This document shows positions 46,091 through 54,975 of a DNA stretch of 60,813 bases, piece by piece. The notes under the pieces are model-generated. The model made no database searches. It was given only the letters and a program-made list of their open reading frames with translations, and was not told the DNA's origin. Every line of letters starts with the position of its first letter. The first letter of the stretch is position 1. Origin of the DNA: Thiothrix sp. (GTDB lineage Bacteria > Pseudomonadota > Gammaproteobacteria > Thiotrichales > Thiotrichaceae); the NCBI GenBank assembly GCA_020442915.1, contig JAGRJD010000043.1, positions 1-60,813 of the forward strand. The letters run 5' to 3'. The position numbers were made by a program, and so were the translations under genes.

Positions 46091-47146
46091 ATGAAGTCAT
46101 TATTTGAACCGGTCCGTGTCGGCCACTACACCCTGCCCAATCGTGTGGTGATGGCACCGATGACCCGCTCAAGGGCCAACCCTGACGGCACTCCGGGTGA
46201 GCTGAGCGCCGAATATTATGCCCAGCGCGCCGGTGTCGGCCTGATCGTGGCCGAAGGCACCCAGCCCTCGGATGATGGCCAAGGCTACCTGACCACACCG
46301 GGTATTTACACCCCTGCACACACCCGCGGCTGGCAGGCAGTCACTGACGCCGTACATGCCAGGGACGGGCATCTCTTCATCCAGCTGATGCATGCCGGGC
46401 GCATGTCTCACCCGGACAATACACCGCATCACCGTCAGGGTGTCGCCCCTTCAGCCATCGCTCCCGGGGCCCAGATGTTCACGCTCAAGGGAATGCTGGA
46501 TATCCCTGAACCCCGTGCCCTGAGCACGGCGGAAGTGCGCCAGACAGTACAGGATTTCCGGCATGCCGCACGCTGTGCGGTGGAAGCCGGTGCCGACGGC
46601 GTGGAAATTCACGGTGCGAACGGTTATCTGGTGCAGCAGTTCCTGGCCCCGAGCGCCAATACGCGCACGGATGAATACGGCGGCACCATCCAGAACCGCA
46701 CACGCTTTGCCATTGAGGTTGCCACCGCGATTGTACAGGAGATCGGTGCCGACCGGACCGCCATCCGCCTGTCACCCGGCACCCCGCTGTGGGGCATTGA
46801 TGAAGGCCCTGAAGGACCGGACCTGTACCGCCATCTGGTCAGCGAGCTGGACAAACTGGAACTGGCCTACCTGCACATCCTGCATAATGGTGACGAGGCA
46901 CTGCTGACTGATCTTCGCCAGCGCTGGAAGCAGGCACTGATCCTGAACCGTCCGGGGCGGACACGTGCACAGATCGGCAGCGATGTCGCTTCGGGTCTGG
47001 CCGATCTGGAAGCCTATGGCCAGATGGTGCTGGCAAACCCGGATTTTGTCGCCCGCCTGCAGGCCGGGGCCGCCCTGAATGAAGCCGACAGCAGCACTTT
47101 CTTCGGTGGTACGGCGGCAGGCTACACCGACTACCCGGCCCTGTGA
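46091..47146 (+). CDS. Old Yellow Enzyme family FMN alkene reductase (NemA-like)
   Basis: The 351-residue TIM-barrel flavoprotein reduces activated C=C bonds and some nitro compounds with NAD(P)H. It shows the FMN and substrate-binding motifs MAPMTRSRA, QLMHAGRMSHP, EIHGANGYLVQQFL and RTDEYGGTIQNR. ATG follows AGGAG. No TetR-type regulator (NemR) is next to it. Electrophile detoxification is the likely role, consistent with the neighbouring katG. Confidence 0.9.
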   Translation: MKSLFEPVRVGHYTLPNRVVMAPMTRSRANPDGTPGELSAEYYAQRAGVGLIVAEGTQPSDDGQGYLTTPGIYTPAHTRGWQAVTDAVHARDGHLFIQLMHAGRMSHPDNTPHHRQGVAPSAIAPGAQMFTLKGMLDIPEPRALSTAEVRQTVQDFRHAARCAVEAGADGVEIHGANGYLVQQFLAPSANTRTDEYGGTIQNRTRFAIEVATAIVQEIGADRTAIRLSPGTPLWGIDEGPEGPDLYRHLVSELDKLELAYLHILHNGDEALLTDLRQRWKQALILNRPGRTRAQIGSDVASGLADLEAYGQMVLANPDFVARLQAGAALNEADSSTFFGGTAAGYTDYPAL

Positions 47147-47221
47147 AAACCCACACGCCAGAGCCGTACCGCTCAGCCGGCAGACAGGACGACGAAACGC
47201 AGGCGCAGCCTCAAGAGTCAT

Positions 47222-47229
47222 GCTAGAAT
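47222..47229 (+). promoter_or_regulatory. Extended -10 promoter of purM
   Basis: GCTAGAAT preceded by T, giving TGC-TAGAAT, 34 bases before the purM ATG. The TG extension may compensate for the lack of a good -35. No PurR palindrome is seen. Confidence 0.4.
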
Positions 47230-47262
47230 GCCGTCCTTTGCTGCTGCAGGATTTGGAAAACC

Positions 47263-48306
47263 ATGGGCGAGGGTAACGTTTCCCTGACCTATCGTGATGC
47301 CGGTGTGGATATTGATGCGGGGGATGCACTGGTCGAGCGGATCAAACCGCATGCCCAGCGCACCCGGCGCCCGGAACTGATCTCCGGCCTGGGGGGCTTC
47401 GGTGCCCTGATGTCCATCCCGCCCCATTACCAGCATCCGGTGCTGGTATCCGGTACCGATGGCGTGGGTACCAAGCTCCGGCTGGCGCTGGAAACCGGCA
47501 TTCACGACACCATCGGCATTGATCTGGTGGCCATGTGTGTGAACGACATCATCGTATGCGGGGCCGAGCCGCTGTTTTTCCTGGACTACTATGCCACCGG
47601 CAGGCTGGATGTGGATATGGCCGAAGCCGTGGTCCGGGGTATTGCCGACGGCTGCCAGCAGGCCGGGGCCACCCTGGCCGGGGGGGAGACGGCGGAAATG
47701 CCCGGCATGTACCACAACAGTGACTACGATCTGGCCGGCTTCTGTGTCGGTGTGGTGGAACGTGACAGGATCATCGACCGCTCCCGGGTCCACAAGGGCA
47801 ATGCCATCATCGGCATCAGCGCCTCGGGGCCGCATTCCAACGGCTACTCCCTGATCCGCCGGATTCTGGAAACCAGCCATACTCCCCTGGACATGCCCTT
47901 TGATGGCCGTACCATCGGACAGGTGCTGCTGGAGCCGACCCGCATCTACGTGAAACTGGTGCTGAAGCTGCTCAAGCATCATCAGCTCAATGCCATCGCC
48001 CACATCACCGGTGGCGGCCTGACTGAAAACCTGCCACGGGTACTGCCGGCCTTTACCGAAGCCCGAATCCGGCGCACCAGCTGGCAACGCCCGGCAATCT
48101 TCAACTGGCTGCAGCAGCAGGGCAATGTCGAACCCATGGAAATGCTGCGTACCTTCAACTGCGGCATCGGTCTGGTGCTGGTGGTGCCGGAAGACGAAGT
48201 GGACGACATCCTGACCACCTGCCGGCTCGACAAGCTGCCGGCCTGGGTCATCGGTGACATTGCCCTGACGGATGAGGCCGAACCCTGCGTCACCTATGTC
48301 GACTGA
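47263..48306 (+). CDS. purM: Phosphoribosylformylglycinamidine cyclo-ligase PurM
   Basis: Closes the imidazole ring to form AIR in purine synthesis, using ATP. 347 residues with the family motifs [51 protein letters not shown] and HITGGGL. ATG at 47263. The end overlaps a possible early ATG of purN, so the two are one operon. Confidence 0.97.
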   Translation: MGEGNVSLTYRDAGVDIDAGDALVERIKPHAQRTRRPELISGLGGFGALMSIPPHYQHPVLVSGTDGVGTKLRLALETGIHDTIGIDLVAMCVNDIIVCGAEPLFFLDYYATGRLDVDMAEAVVRGIADGCQQAGATLAGGETAEMPGMYHNSDYDLAGFCVGVVERDRIIDRSRVHKGNAIIGISASGPHSNGYSLIRRILETSHTPLDMPFDGRTIGQVLLEPTRIYVKLVLKLLKHHQLNAIAHITGGGLTENLPRVLPAFTEARIRRTSWQRPAIFNWLQQQGNVEPMEMLRTFNCGIGLVLVVPEDEVDDILTTCRLDKLPAWVIGDIALTDEAEPCVTYVD

Positions 48307-48325
48307 GGGCAGACCGGATACAGGC

Positions 48326-48997
48326 ATGGAACGTGCACGCATTGTCACGCTGATTTCCGGCAGCGGCAGCAACCTGCAGACCCTCATGGATGCCTGTGAG
48401 CATGGGCAGATACAGGGTGAGGTCGTGGCCGTGATCAGCAACAGGGCGGAGGTATTCGGTCTTGAGCGTGCCAGACGGGCCGGGATTCCGGCACAGGTAC
48501 TGGACCACAAAACCTTCCCGGACCGGGAAAGCTTTGATCGGGCGCTGCAGCAGCAGATTGATGCCCATGCACCGACGCTGGTGGTGCTGGCCGGTTTCAT
48601 GCGCATCCTCACCCCGGCCTTTGTACAGCATTATCAGGGCCGGCTGCTGAACATCCACCCTTCCCTGCTGCCGGCCTACAAAGGCACCCACACCCACCAG
48701 CGCGTTCTGGATGATCAGGGCCGGCTGCATGGAGCCAGCGTGCACTTTGTCACCCCGGAGCTGGATGGCGGGCCGGTGATCCTGCAGGCCCGGATACCGG
48801 TACGGGCGCAGGATACCGCAAACAGCCTCGCAGCCAGGGTACTGGTACAGGAACACGTGATTTACCCCCGCGTGGTGGAATGGTTCTGTGCCGGACGGCT
48901 GCAGCTGGAGGGGGAACAGGTCCGGCTGGATGGCCGGATACTGAAACAGCCGGTGATACTGGATACGGATGGCAGCACCGGTCCGGCCCTGAGCTGA
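48326..48997 (+). CDS. purN: Phosphoribosylglycinamide formyltransferase PurN
   Basis: Transfers formyl from 10-formyl-THF to GAR. About 223 residues: ISGSGSNLQTL (phosphate binding), the catalytic triad in NIHPSLLPAYKG and HGASVHFVTPELDGGP (N, H, D). ATG at 48326 gives the standard N-terminus (MERARIVTLIS); an earlier ATG at 48296 that overlaps the purM stop would add ten residues. Converges with ribD. Confidence 0.95.
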   Translation: MERARIVTLISGSGSNLQTLMDACEHGQIQGEVVAVISNRAEVFGLERARRAGIPAQVLDHKTFPDRESFDRALQQQIDAHAPTLVVLAGFMRILTPAFVQHYQGRLLNIHPSLLPAYKGTHTHQRVLDDQGRLHGASVHFVTPELDGGPVILQARIPVRAQDTANSLAARVLVQEHVIYPRVVEWFCAGRLQLEGEQVRLDGRILKQPVILDTDGSTGPALS

Positions 48998-49017
48998 AGC
49001 CTCTGCAACCGGCACCA

Positions 49018-50142
49018 TCAGTGGTCGGCAGGCGTTACCCGTGCCAGAATGCGCCAGTCTTCACCGACAGCACGAATATCCTGAATCGCCAGCCCCACCC
49101 GCTCTTCCATGCGCTCCAGCGGCAGTCCGAACAGGGGACGGGCCAGCGCGCCCATCAGGTGCGGAGCCATGTAGATCAGCAGTTCATCCGCCAGCCCCTG
49201 TGCCAGTAAAGCCCCGGCCAGCGTGGGACCGGCCTCCACATGCACTTCATTGATGCCATCCCGCCCCAGCTGCTGCAGCACGGTTTCCAGCGCCGGCTGC
49301 GGCCCGGCCAGCTGCCGGATCACAACCCCGCCAGCTTCCAGCGCCTGAATCCGGTGCTCATCCGTACTACTGCAGGTGAAGACCTGCACCAGCCCCGGCA
49401 GCTGCAACAGGCGGGCGTCCGGTGCCAGCTGCAGGCGTGAATCCAGAATCACCCGTAACGGCTGGCGTACCGGCCCGCTGATGCCCAGTGCCTCCGGACC
49501 CAGGCGTACATTCAGGGCCGGGTCATCGGCCAGCACGGTGCCGATACCGGTCAGCACCGCATCCGCCCGTGCCCGCCAGAACTGCACATCACGCCGGGCT
49601 GGCGCTCCGGTAATCCAGACACTTTCTCCGGAGGCCATGGCCGTGCGTCCGTCCAGACTCATGGCCAGCTTGAGCCGCACCCAGGGCCGGCCCCGCTCCA
49701 TGCGTGCAACAAAGCCGGGATTCAGTGCCCGCGCCGGTGCTTCCAGCAAACCACTCTGCACCCGGATACCGGCGGCTTCCAGACGTGCCAGCCCCTGTCC
49801 GGCCACCAGCGGGTTCGGATCACGCATGGCCACCACCACCCGCTGCACACCGGCACGGATGAGGGCATCGGCACAGGGCGGAGTGCGTCCGAAATGGGAG
49901 CAGGGTTCCAGCGTGACATAGGCATCCGCGCCACGGGCATCACCGGCAGCGTGCAGGGCATTGATTTCTGCATGCGCCTGCCCGGCACGTGCATGAAAAC
50001 CGCTACCGATGATTTCACCCGCACGCACCAGCACACAGCCCACCCGCGGATTGGGCTGGGTGGTATACAGCCCGCACCGGGCCAGTTGCAGGGCACGGGC
50101 CATGAAGGCCGTATCGGCAGCGGAAAAGGCCTGCTCACTCAT
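49018..50142 (-). CDS. ribD: Bifunctional riboflavin deaminase/reductase RibD
   Basis: Carries out the second and third steps of riboflavin synthesis. The 374-residue protein has an N-terminal deaminase with zinc site HAEINAL and CSHFGRTPPC (about 58-92) and a C-terminal reductase with the substrate loop KLAMSLDGRTA and a late glycine motif EAGPTLAGALL. It is downstream of nrdR, 68 bases apart. The usual next genes (ribE, ribBA, ribH, nusB) are missing; purN converges instead. Confidence 0.96.
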   Translation of the reverse strand: MSEQAFSAADTAFMARALQLARCGLYTTQPNPRVGCVLVRAGEIIGSGFHARAGQAHAEINALHAAGDARGADAYVTLEPCSHFGRTPPCADALIRAGVQRVVVAMRDPNPLVAGQGLARLEAAGIRVQSGLLEAPARALNPGFVARMERGRPWVRLKLAMSLDGRTAMASGESVWITGAPARRDVQFWRARADAVLTGIGTVLADDPALNVRLGPEALGISGPVRQPLRVILDSRLQLAPDARLLQLPGLVQVFTCSSTDEHRIQALEAGGVVIRQLAGPQPALETVLQQLGRDGINEVHVEAGPTLAGALLAQGLADELLIYMAPHLMGALARPLFGLPLERMEERVGLAIQDIRAVGEDWRILARVTPADH

Positions 50143-50210
50143 GGAAATTCCAGTGTTCGCTCAGGGGTGGATGCAACGGGAAAACAGGCCGCTGCCGGAT
50201 GAGTCCGGAT

Positions 50211-50714
50211 TCAGGGCTCATCCGGCAGCAACCCCATCTGACGCTGGCGTGCTTCCGGAGACGGGTCCTTTTCCAGCTGCTCAATCATGGTCCGAAACTC
50301 GGCCATATCATTGAAACGCTGGTAAACGGAGGCAAAACGGATATAGGCCACCTCGTCCAGATTGCGCAACTCGGCCAGCACCAGCCGTCCGATGCGTGAG
50401 GTCGGCACTTCCCGCTCACCACTGACCAGCAGGCTCTTGTGGATGCGGCTGATCATGGCCTCCACCTGATCCAGCGATACCGGACGTTTTTCCAGTGCCC
50501 GCATCACCCCGGCCCGCAGTTTGTCATCATTGAAAGACTCCCGCATGGCATTGGACTTGATCACCCGCGGCATGGTGAGCTCAGCGATTTCGTAGGTGGT
50601 AAAACGTTCACCGCAGGCACTGCAACGCCGGCGGCGACGCACCTGCTCGCCCTCGCTGGCCAGTCGGGAATCCACAACCCGGGTATCTTCCGAACCACAG
50701 AAAGGGCAGAGCAT
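50211..50714 (-). CDS. nrdR: Transcriptional repressor NrdR
   Basis: Zinc-ribbon plus ATP-cone repressor of ribonucleotide reductase genes; senses ATP/dATP. The 167 residues include C3, C6, C31 and C34 for zinc, the basic linker RRRRRC, and an ATP cone around 49-139 ([17 protein letters not shown]). It lies between glyA and ribD, the common gammaproteobacterial order, 27 bases after glyA. An NrdR box could not be identified here. Confidence 0.96.
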   Translation of the reverse strand: MLCPFCGSEDTRVVDSRLASEGEQVRRRRRCSACGERFTTYEIAELTMPRVIKSNAMRESFNDDKLRAGVMRALEKRPVSLDQVEAMISRIHKSLLVSGEREVPTSRIGRLVLAELRNLDEVAYIRFASVYQRFNDMAEFRTMIEQLEKDPSPEARQRQMGLLPDEP

Positions 50715-50741
50715 GGTGGTCTAACTACCAGCCAGACCCGC

Positions 50742-51992
50742 TCAGGCGTAAACCGGGAAGCGGGCGCACAGGTCCAGTACCTGACCCCGGACCCGCCCGA
50801 TCACGGCCTCATCTTCGATATGATCCAGTACCTCGGCAATCAGGCCGGCCAGCTCACGGCATTCAGCCTCCCTGAAGCCACGGGTGGTAATGGCCGGTGT
50901 ACCGACGCGGATGCCACTGGTGACAAACGGGGACTGGGGATCATTCGGGACTGCATTCTTGTTGACCGTGATATTGGCCTGTCCCAGGGCGGCATCGGCG
51001 GCCTTGCCGGTAATGCCTTTGGCAATCAGGTCCACCAGCATCAGGTGATTGTCGGTACCACCGGATACAATGTTGAACCCGTGTGCCATCAGGGACTCCG
51101 CCAGTACGCCAGCATTATTGACCACCTGCTGCTGGTATGCCCTGAATTCCGGCTCCAGTGCCTCCTTGAAAGCTACGGCCTTGCCGGCAATGACATGCAT
51201 GAGCGGACCACCCTGGGTGCCCGGAAACACCAGGGAGTTGAACTTCTTCTCCAGTGCCTCGTTGGCACGTGCCAGTATCAGGCCGCCGCGCGGACCCCGC
51301 AGGGTCTTGTGGGTGGTGGATGTCACCACATCCGCAACCGGTACCGGGTCCGGATACAGACCGGCAGCCACCAGGCCGGCCACATGCGCCATGTCCACCA
51401 TCAGGTAGGCACCAACCTGATCAGCAATGGCACGGAATTTTTCCCAGTCGATGAAGCGGGAATAGGCCGAAAAACCGGCCACGATCATTTTAGGCCGGTG
51501 CTCACGGGCGAGGGACTCCACTTCGGCGTAGTCGATATAGCCCTGACTGTCGATGCCATACTGAACCGCGTTATAGATTCTGCCGGAAAAATTGGGTTTG
51601 GCCCCGTGAGTCAGGTGTCCGCCATGGGCCAGACTCATGCCCAGCACGGTGTCGCCGGGATTGAGCAGGGCCATGTAAACGGCGGCATTGGCCTGGGAGC
51701 CGGAATGGGGTTGAACATTGGCATAATCGGCACCAAACAGCTGTCTGGCGCGCTCAATGGCCAGCTGCTCAACCACATCCACATGTTCGCAGCCGCCGTA
51801 ATAACGCCTGGCCGGATAGCCCTCCGCATATTTGTTGGTCAGCACCGACCCCTGAGCCTGCATGACCCTGGGGCTGGTATAGTTCTCCGAGGCAATCAGC
51901 TCGATATGCTGCTCCTGACGTTCGGCCTCGGCCTGCATGGCTGCCCAGACGGCCTCATCATAACCGGCAATCGTCATCTGCTTTGAAAACAT
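50742..51992 (-). CDS. glyA: Serine hydroxymethyltransferase GlyA
   Basis: PLP enzyme that makes glycine and methylene-THF from serine. The 416-residue protein has [11 protein letters not shown] near the start, [15 protein letters not shown], the glycine-rich [13 protein letters not shown] and the PLP lysine in [16 protein letters not shown] at 51992 has GGGAG about ten bases upstream; the usual family start would be near M6. Leads the glyA-nrdR-ribD unit, linking one-carbon supply to nucleotide control. Confidence 0.97.
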   Translation of the reverse strand: MFSKQMTIAGYDEAVWAAMQAEAERQEQHIELIASENYTSPRVMQAQGSVLTNKYAEGYPARRYYGGCEHVDVVEQLAIERARQLFGADYANVQPHSGSQANAAVYMALLNPGDTVLGMSLAHGGHLTHGAKPNFSGRIYNAVQYGIDSQGYIDYAEVESLAREHRPKMIVAGFSAYSRFIDWEKFRAIADQVGAYLMVDMAHVAGLVAAGLYPDPVPVADVVTSTTHKTLRGPRGGLILARANEALEKKFNSLVFPGTQGGPLMHVIAGKAVAFKEALEPEFRAYQQQVVNNAGVLAESLMAHGFNIVSGGTDNHLMLVDLIAKGITGKAADAALGQANITVNKNAVPNDPQSPFVTSGIRVGTPAITTRGFREAECRELAGLIAEVLDHIEDEAVIGRVRGQVLDLCARFPVYA

Positions 51993-52114
51993 GTTGCATA
52001 ATCTCCCGCATTATCCTGCATCCAGTAATGCCGGTATGATAACAACAAAATCCGGGCACACCTATGCCGGAAACATTACCGGAGCCAACAAATATCGGGC
52101 CGGACCGACCCGGA

Positions 52115-52651
52115 TCAGGCGCTCTGGCTGAGCTGCTTGACGAACACGATCGAAGGCTGGCCGTTGAAATCGTAGAACTGCAGCGCCAGTCCCTGCTGGT
52201 GCACGCTGCCGGCCCGGCGCAGAATGCGCAGGTAGCTGCCTTCCCAGGTACCGACATTGATGGTCGGCACGCCGGGAGCGGGGCGCAGAACCTCGCAGGG
52301 CTTGCGTGACTGGTCGATCTTGATCACCTTGAAGCCCCGGTTGCCGATGCGCTCGAAAACGGCCTGATAATTGTTGCAGCCGCCCATGCCGCTCATGTCA
52401 TTTTCGCCCACATTCATGGTGATGGCCAGATCATCAGGTATTTTGTTGCCATAAATCGAAAACAGCCGCCAGCGGGTTCCCAGCAGCGAAGGACCGCCAC
52501 TGTTGAGGGGGCAGGCATCCGCTGGCAAGGCTGGAGCCGGCGTGGTGGTTTCAGCCGCAGCCAGGTGCCCGGCATACAGCAGCAGTGGCGTCAGCAGAAA
52601 ATGCCGGCGCGACATGGAGCGACAGGAAAAAAGTTTGTTACCAGCTTGCAT
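52115..52651 (-). CDS. META-domain envelope protein with Tat-type signal
   Basis: 178 residues. The leader has a twin-arginine motif SRRHFL at about 14-19, followed by a hydrophobic stretch and an AAAETT cleavage area, indicating Tat export. The mature part holds a META/HslJ-type domain: LGTRWRLFSIYGNKIPD and MGGCNNYQAVF. HslJ-like proteins are linked to stress tolerance and outer-membrane lipoproteins. ATG at 52651 has GAGGGA upstream, so the long n-region is probably real. Function is unknown. Confidence 0.78.
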   Translation of the reverse strand: MQAGNKLFSCRSMSRRHFLLTPLLLYAGHLAAAETTTPAPALPADACPLNSGGPSLLGTRWRLFSIYGNKIPDDLAITMNVGENDMSGMGGCNNYQAVFERIGNRGFKVIKIDQSRKPCEVLRPAPGVPTINVGTWEGSYLRILRRAGSVHQQGLALQFYDFNGQPSIVFVKQLSQSA

Positions 52652-52767
52652 CGTTGTTATCCCTCGAAATCCAGATTAAAAATCAGCAGACGGTTATTAC
52701 CTCCATCGCCGTTCTGAGTATAGATGAGACATGTCGAATTTGCCGGCACCAGGTCGGTATTTTTACC

Positions 52768-53379
52768 TTATGTCCGGACAATGCCTGTATCGGGTCCACC
52801 ACAAACCACATCGGCAGCTGCCGGCAGTGTGGCCTCAAGCGCACACCCAAGCCGCTCCCAGTCAAAAAACGGCCCCGGATCGGTTTTACGTTCCGGTGCA
52901 ATGTGCTGATGTCCGGTCACATGCTGAAAGGCAAGCGCCGGGTACGTGGCACACAAGACCCGGATGACCTCGATCAGCACGGCATACTGTGCATCACTGA
53001 ACGCGACATGATCACTGCCCTCCAGCTCGATCCCGATGGAAAAATCATTACAGGCTTCACGCCCCTGATAACGGGAAATGCCGGCATGAAAAGCCTTGCG
53101 CTGAAACGGAACGTACTGCACCATTTCACCATCCCGGCGGATCAGCAGGTGACTGGACACCCGCAGGTGGCAGATACCGATGAAATAAGGGTCGGCATCC
53201 GGGTCAAGCGCATTCAGGAACAGGTCATCAATCCATGGCCCGCCAAACTGCTCCGGCGGCAGACTGATATTGTGAATCACGATCAGGGTCGGCAGACAAT
53301 CCGCAGGACGCTCATCCTGATTGGGCGAGGGACATTGCCTGGCCTCCTGCAACAAACCTGTATCCGTATTTATATTCAT
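52768..53379 (-). CDS. ampD: N-acetyl-anhydromuramyl-L-alanine amidase AmpD
   Basis: Cytosolic zinc amidase of cell-wall recycling; it removes peptides from anhydro-muropeptides and thereby lowers AmpC induction where ampR is present. The 203 residues include zinc ligands in IVIHNISLPP (His), TGHQHIAPERKTDPGPFFDW (His, Asp) and the AmpD-specific FHAGISRYQGREACNDFSIGIELEG (in part FHAG, NDFSIGIELEG). ATG follows GGAG. ampE is not adjacent. Confidence 0.94.
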   Translation of the reverse strand: MNINTDTGLLQEARQCPSPNQDERPADCLPTLIVIHNISLPPEQFGGPWIDDLFLNALDPDADPYFIGICHLRVSSHLLIRRDGEMVQYVPFQRKAFHAGISRYQGREACNDFSIGIELEGSDHVAFSDAQYAVLIEVIRVLCATYPALAFQHVTGHQHIAPERKTDPGPFFDWERLGCALEATLPAAADVVCGGPDTGIVRT

Positions 53380-53654
53380 GCCAAACTCCGGTTATGCAAA
53401 CGGTTGAAGAGAACGATTTCAAATACCGGCCACAATAACAAGTCCATTGTTGATATACAAAAATTCTATCAATTAAATAATTATGATTATCCTTAAAACG
53501 GTTTTTACCTGCCTGAATCACACGATGATTAATTCCTTATTCAGATAGCCATATTTATAATTTATTACAGACTAGGGGCGCTTACAGGCCAACGCCTTGT
53601 TGCGCCTGCAGCCTTTGGTCGCAATGGGTTTATTTTAACAGGGGAAATTTGAAA

Positions 53655-53957
53655 ATGATGAGCAAAAGCATCATTGCCATCGGTGTGCGGACCATTTTTT
53701 TGGCAAGCACATTTTTTATATTTACATCAAACAGTTATGCGGAAATCACAACGCCATACAAGATATCCATCAGTCGGACCAACCCGAAGGAACCAGTCCG
53801 GAAATCCGAGATCATGGCGGAAGTCAACAGTCAGTTTCCAGGCAGGCTGCTGTCCATCCGGCGTTATCCCGCAGGCGGTGAAGACTGCCACACCGTGCAC
53901 TCCATGGGAGATGACGGTGAGCTGCGCATTATCATGGTTGCCTGTACCAATCTGTAA
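53655..53957 (+). CDS. Secreted PepSY-like small protein
   Basis: About 100 residues with a signal peptide (hydrophobic 8-27, ending NSYA before EITTPY). The mature part fits a short PepSY-type fold: KSEIMAEVNSQFPGRLLSIRR... then DGELRIIMVA. A TTG two codons earlier has better spacing to AGGGG and may be used. Genes of this type often lie just ahead of response regulator/histidine kinase pairs, as here, and are thought to tune the sensor in the periplasm. This is inference. Confidence 0.65.
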   Translation: MMSKSIIAIGVRTIFLASTFFIFTSNSYAEITTPYKISISRTNPKEPVRKSEIMAEVNSQFPGRLLSIRRYPAGGEDCHTVHSMGDDGELRIIMVACTNL

Positions 53958-53984
53958 GCCGGGCTGACAGCCAATAACCGGGCA

Positions 53985-54005
53985 GGCAAGACACCGGGTC
54001 TTGCC
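53985..54005 (+). terminator. Hairpin after the PepSY-like gene
   Basis: Perfect 8-bp stem GGCAAGAC/GTCTTGCC with loop ACCGG, 28 bases after the stop. There is no T run, so termination may be partial. Confidence 0.45.
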
Positions 54006-54100
54006 GCTCAGCCATTCATAACCCCCTGTTTTCTCCCATCCTCCTCCTCGTATCTGTCACGCAGCTGAACACGACAACTGCTGCCTTCCACCTCATCCCC

Positions 54101-54117
54101 GGATTTTGTAAAAATCC
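54101..54117. promoter_or_regulatory. Palindrome upstream of the PhoP-type gene
   Basis: GGATTTT-GTA-AAAATCC, a perfect 7-3-7 palindrome about 165 bases before the phoP start. It does not match the direct-repeat PhoP box (GGTTTA-N5-GGTTTA), so another regulator may bind. Confidence 0.35.
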
Positions 54118-54279
54118 TGCATTTTCCGCACTTTTGCATGGTTCCGACAGTTTGTTATTCTGCTGCTTCAGTGTATGATGAACAGACATACAACAGAAGC
54201 ATGCCGGGCTGCAAGCGCATCAATCACTGTCTGTTGCCTTGACGGTAAAATCAACTAAAAAGCAGATAAAGAATCCAAT

Positions 54280-54975
54280 ATGCGAGTATTAATCGTTGAA
54301 GACAAAGCCCCGATCCGGGAGCAACTGGCAAATGACCTGAGAAAGAACGGGTTTACGGTCGACGCTGCCGGTGACGGTGCCCAGGGATTGTACCTTGCCA
54401 CCGAATACCCCATCGACATCGCAGCCATTGATCTGGGCCTGCCGCATGTCACCGGGCTGGAAATCATCAAGAACGTGCGGGCCAAAGGGCTGGAATATCC
54501 GATCGTCACCCTGACCGTGCGTGACCGCTGGGAAACCAAGGTCGAAGTGCTGGAGGCCGGGGCGGATGACTACCTGGTCAAACCGGTGCATGCCGAGGAG
54601 CTGGCAGCGCGCCTGCGGGCCCTACTGCGCCGCACCAAAGGCTGGACCCAGGCGGAACTCAACTGCCCGCCCCTGCGCCTGAACCTGTCCGAGCAGCGGG
54701 TTTACGTGCAGGACAATGAAATCACCCTGACAGCCTATGAGTACCGGGTGCTGGAGCACCTGATGCTGCACGCCGGGCAGGTCATCTCCAAGACCCACCT
54801 GACCGACAGCCTGTACGAGGAGGACGCAGACCGGGACAGCAATGTGATTGAGGTTTTCATCCGCCGCCTGCGCCAGAAGCTGGACCCGGATGAAACCCTG
54901 AAGCCCATTGAGACCCTGCGCGGACGCGGCTACCGCTTCACCCTGGATTGCCAGCGCGCCAGCAACCAGCAATGA
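54280..54975 (+). CDS. phoP: PhoP-type OmpR-family response regulator
   Basis: 231 residues: receiver domain (1-115) with acidic pocket E7/D8, phospho-acceptor D51 in AAIDLGLP and conserved K near LVKPV; winged-helix OmpR-type DNA-binding domain (about 128-222) with RDSNVIEVFIRRLRQKL and LRGRGYRF. The sequence MRVLIVEDKAPIREQL is typical of PhoP. The stop overlaps the kinase start by four bases (ATGA). Likely senses envelope or divalent-cation stress through its partner. Confidence 0.93.
   Translation: MRVLIVEDKAPIREQLANDLRKNGFTVDAAGDGAQGLYLATEYPIDIAAIDLGLPHVTGLEIIKNVRAKGLEYPIVTLTVRDRWETKVEVLEAGADDYLVKPVHAEELAARLRALLRRTKGWTQAELNCPPLRLNLSEQRVYVQDNEITLTAYEYRVLEHLMLHAGQVISKTHLTDSLYEEDADRDSNVIEVFIRRLRQKLDPDETLKPIETLRGRGYRFTLDCQRASNQQ

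Larger units (their letters stand above)
53958..54279. other. Intergenic region between the PepSY-like gene and phoP
   Basis: A 322-base gap. It holds a hairpin GGCAAGAC-ACCGG-GTCTTGCC (53985-54005), a CU-rich patch CATCCTCCTCCTC near 54038, and a palindrome at 54101-54117. The phoP promoter is probably around TTGACG near 54238, but a clear -10 is lacking. No gene is seen. Confidence 0.5.

Noticed and set aside
47150..47262. PurR operator upstream of purM
   Set aside because: No palindrome resembling ACGCAAACG-TTTGCGT was found.
54030..54052. CU-rich patch (CATCCTCCTCCTC) as a fourth cuckoo-like motif
   Set aside because: No palindromic promoter, no enclosing hairpin, no T run.
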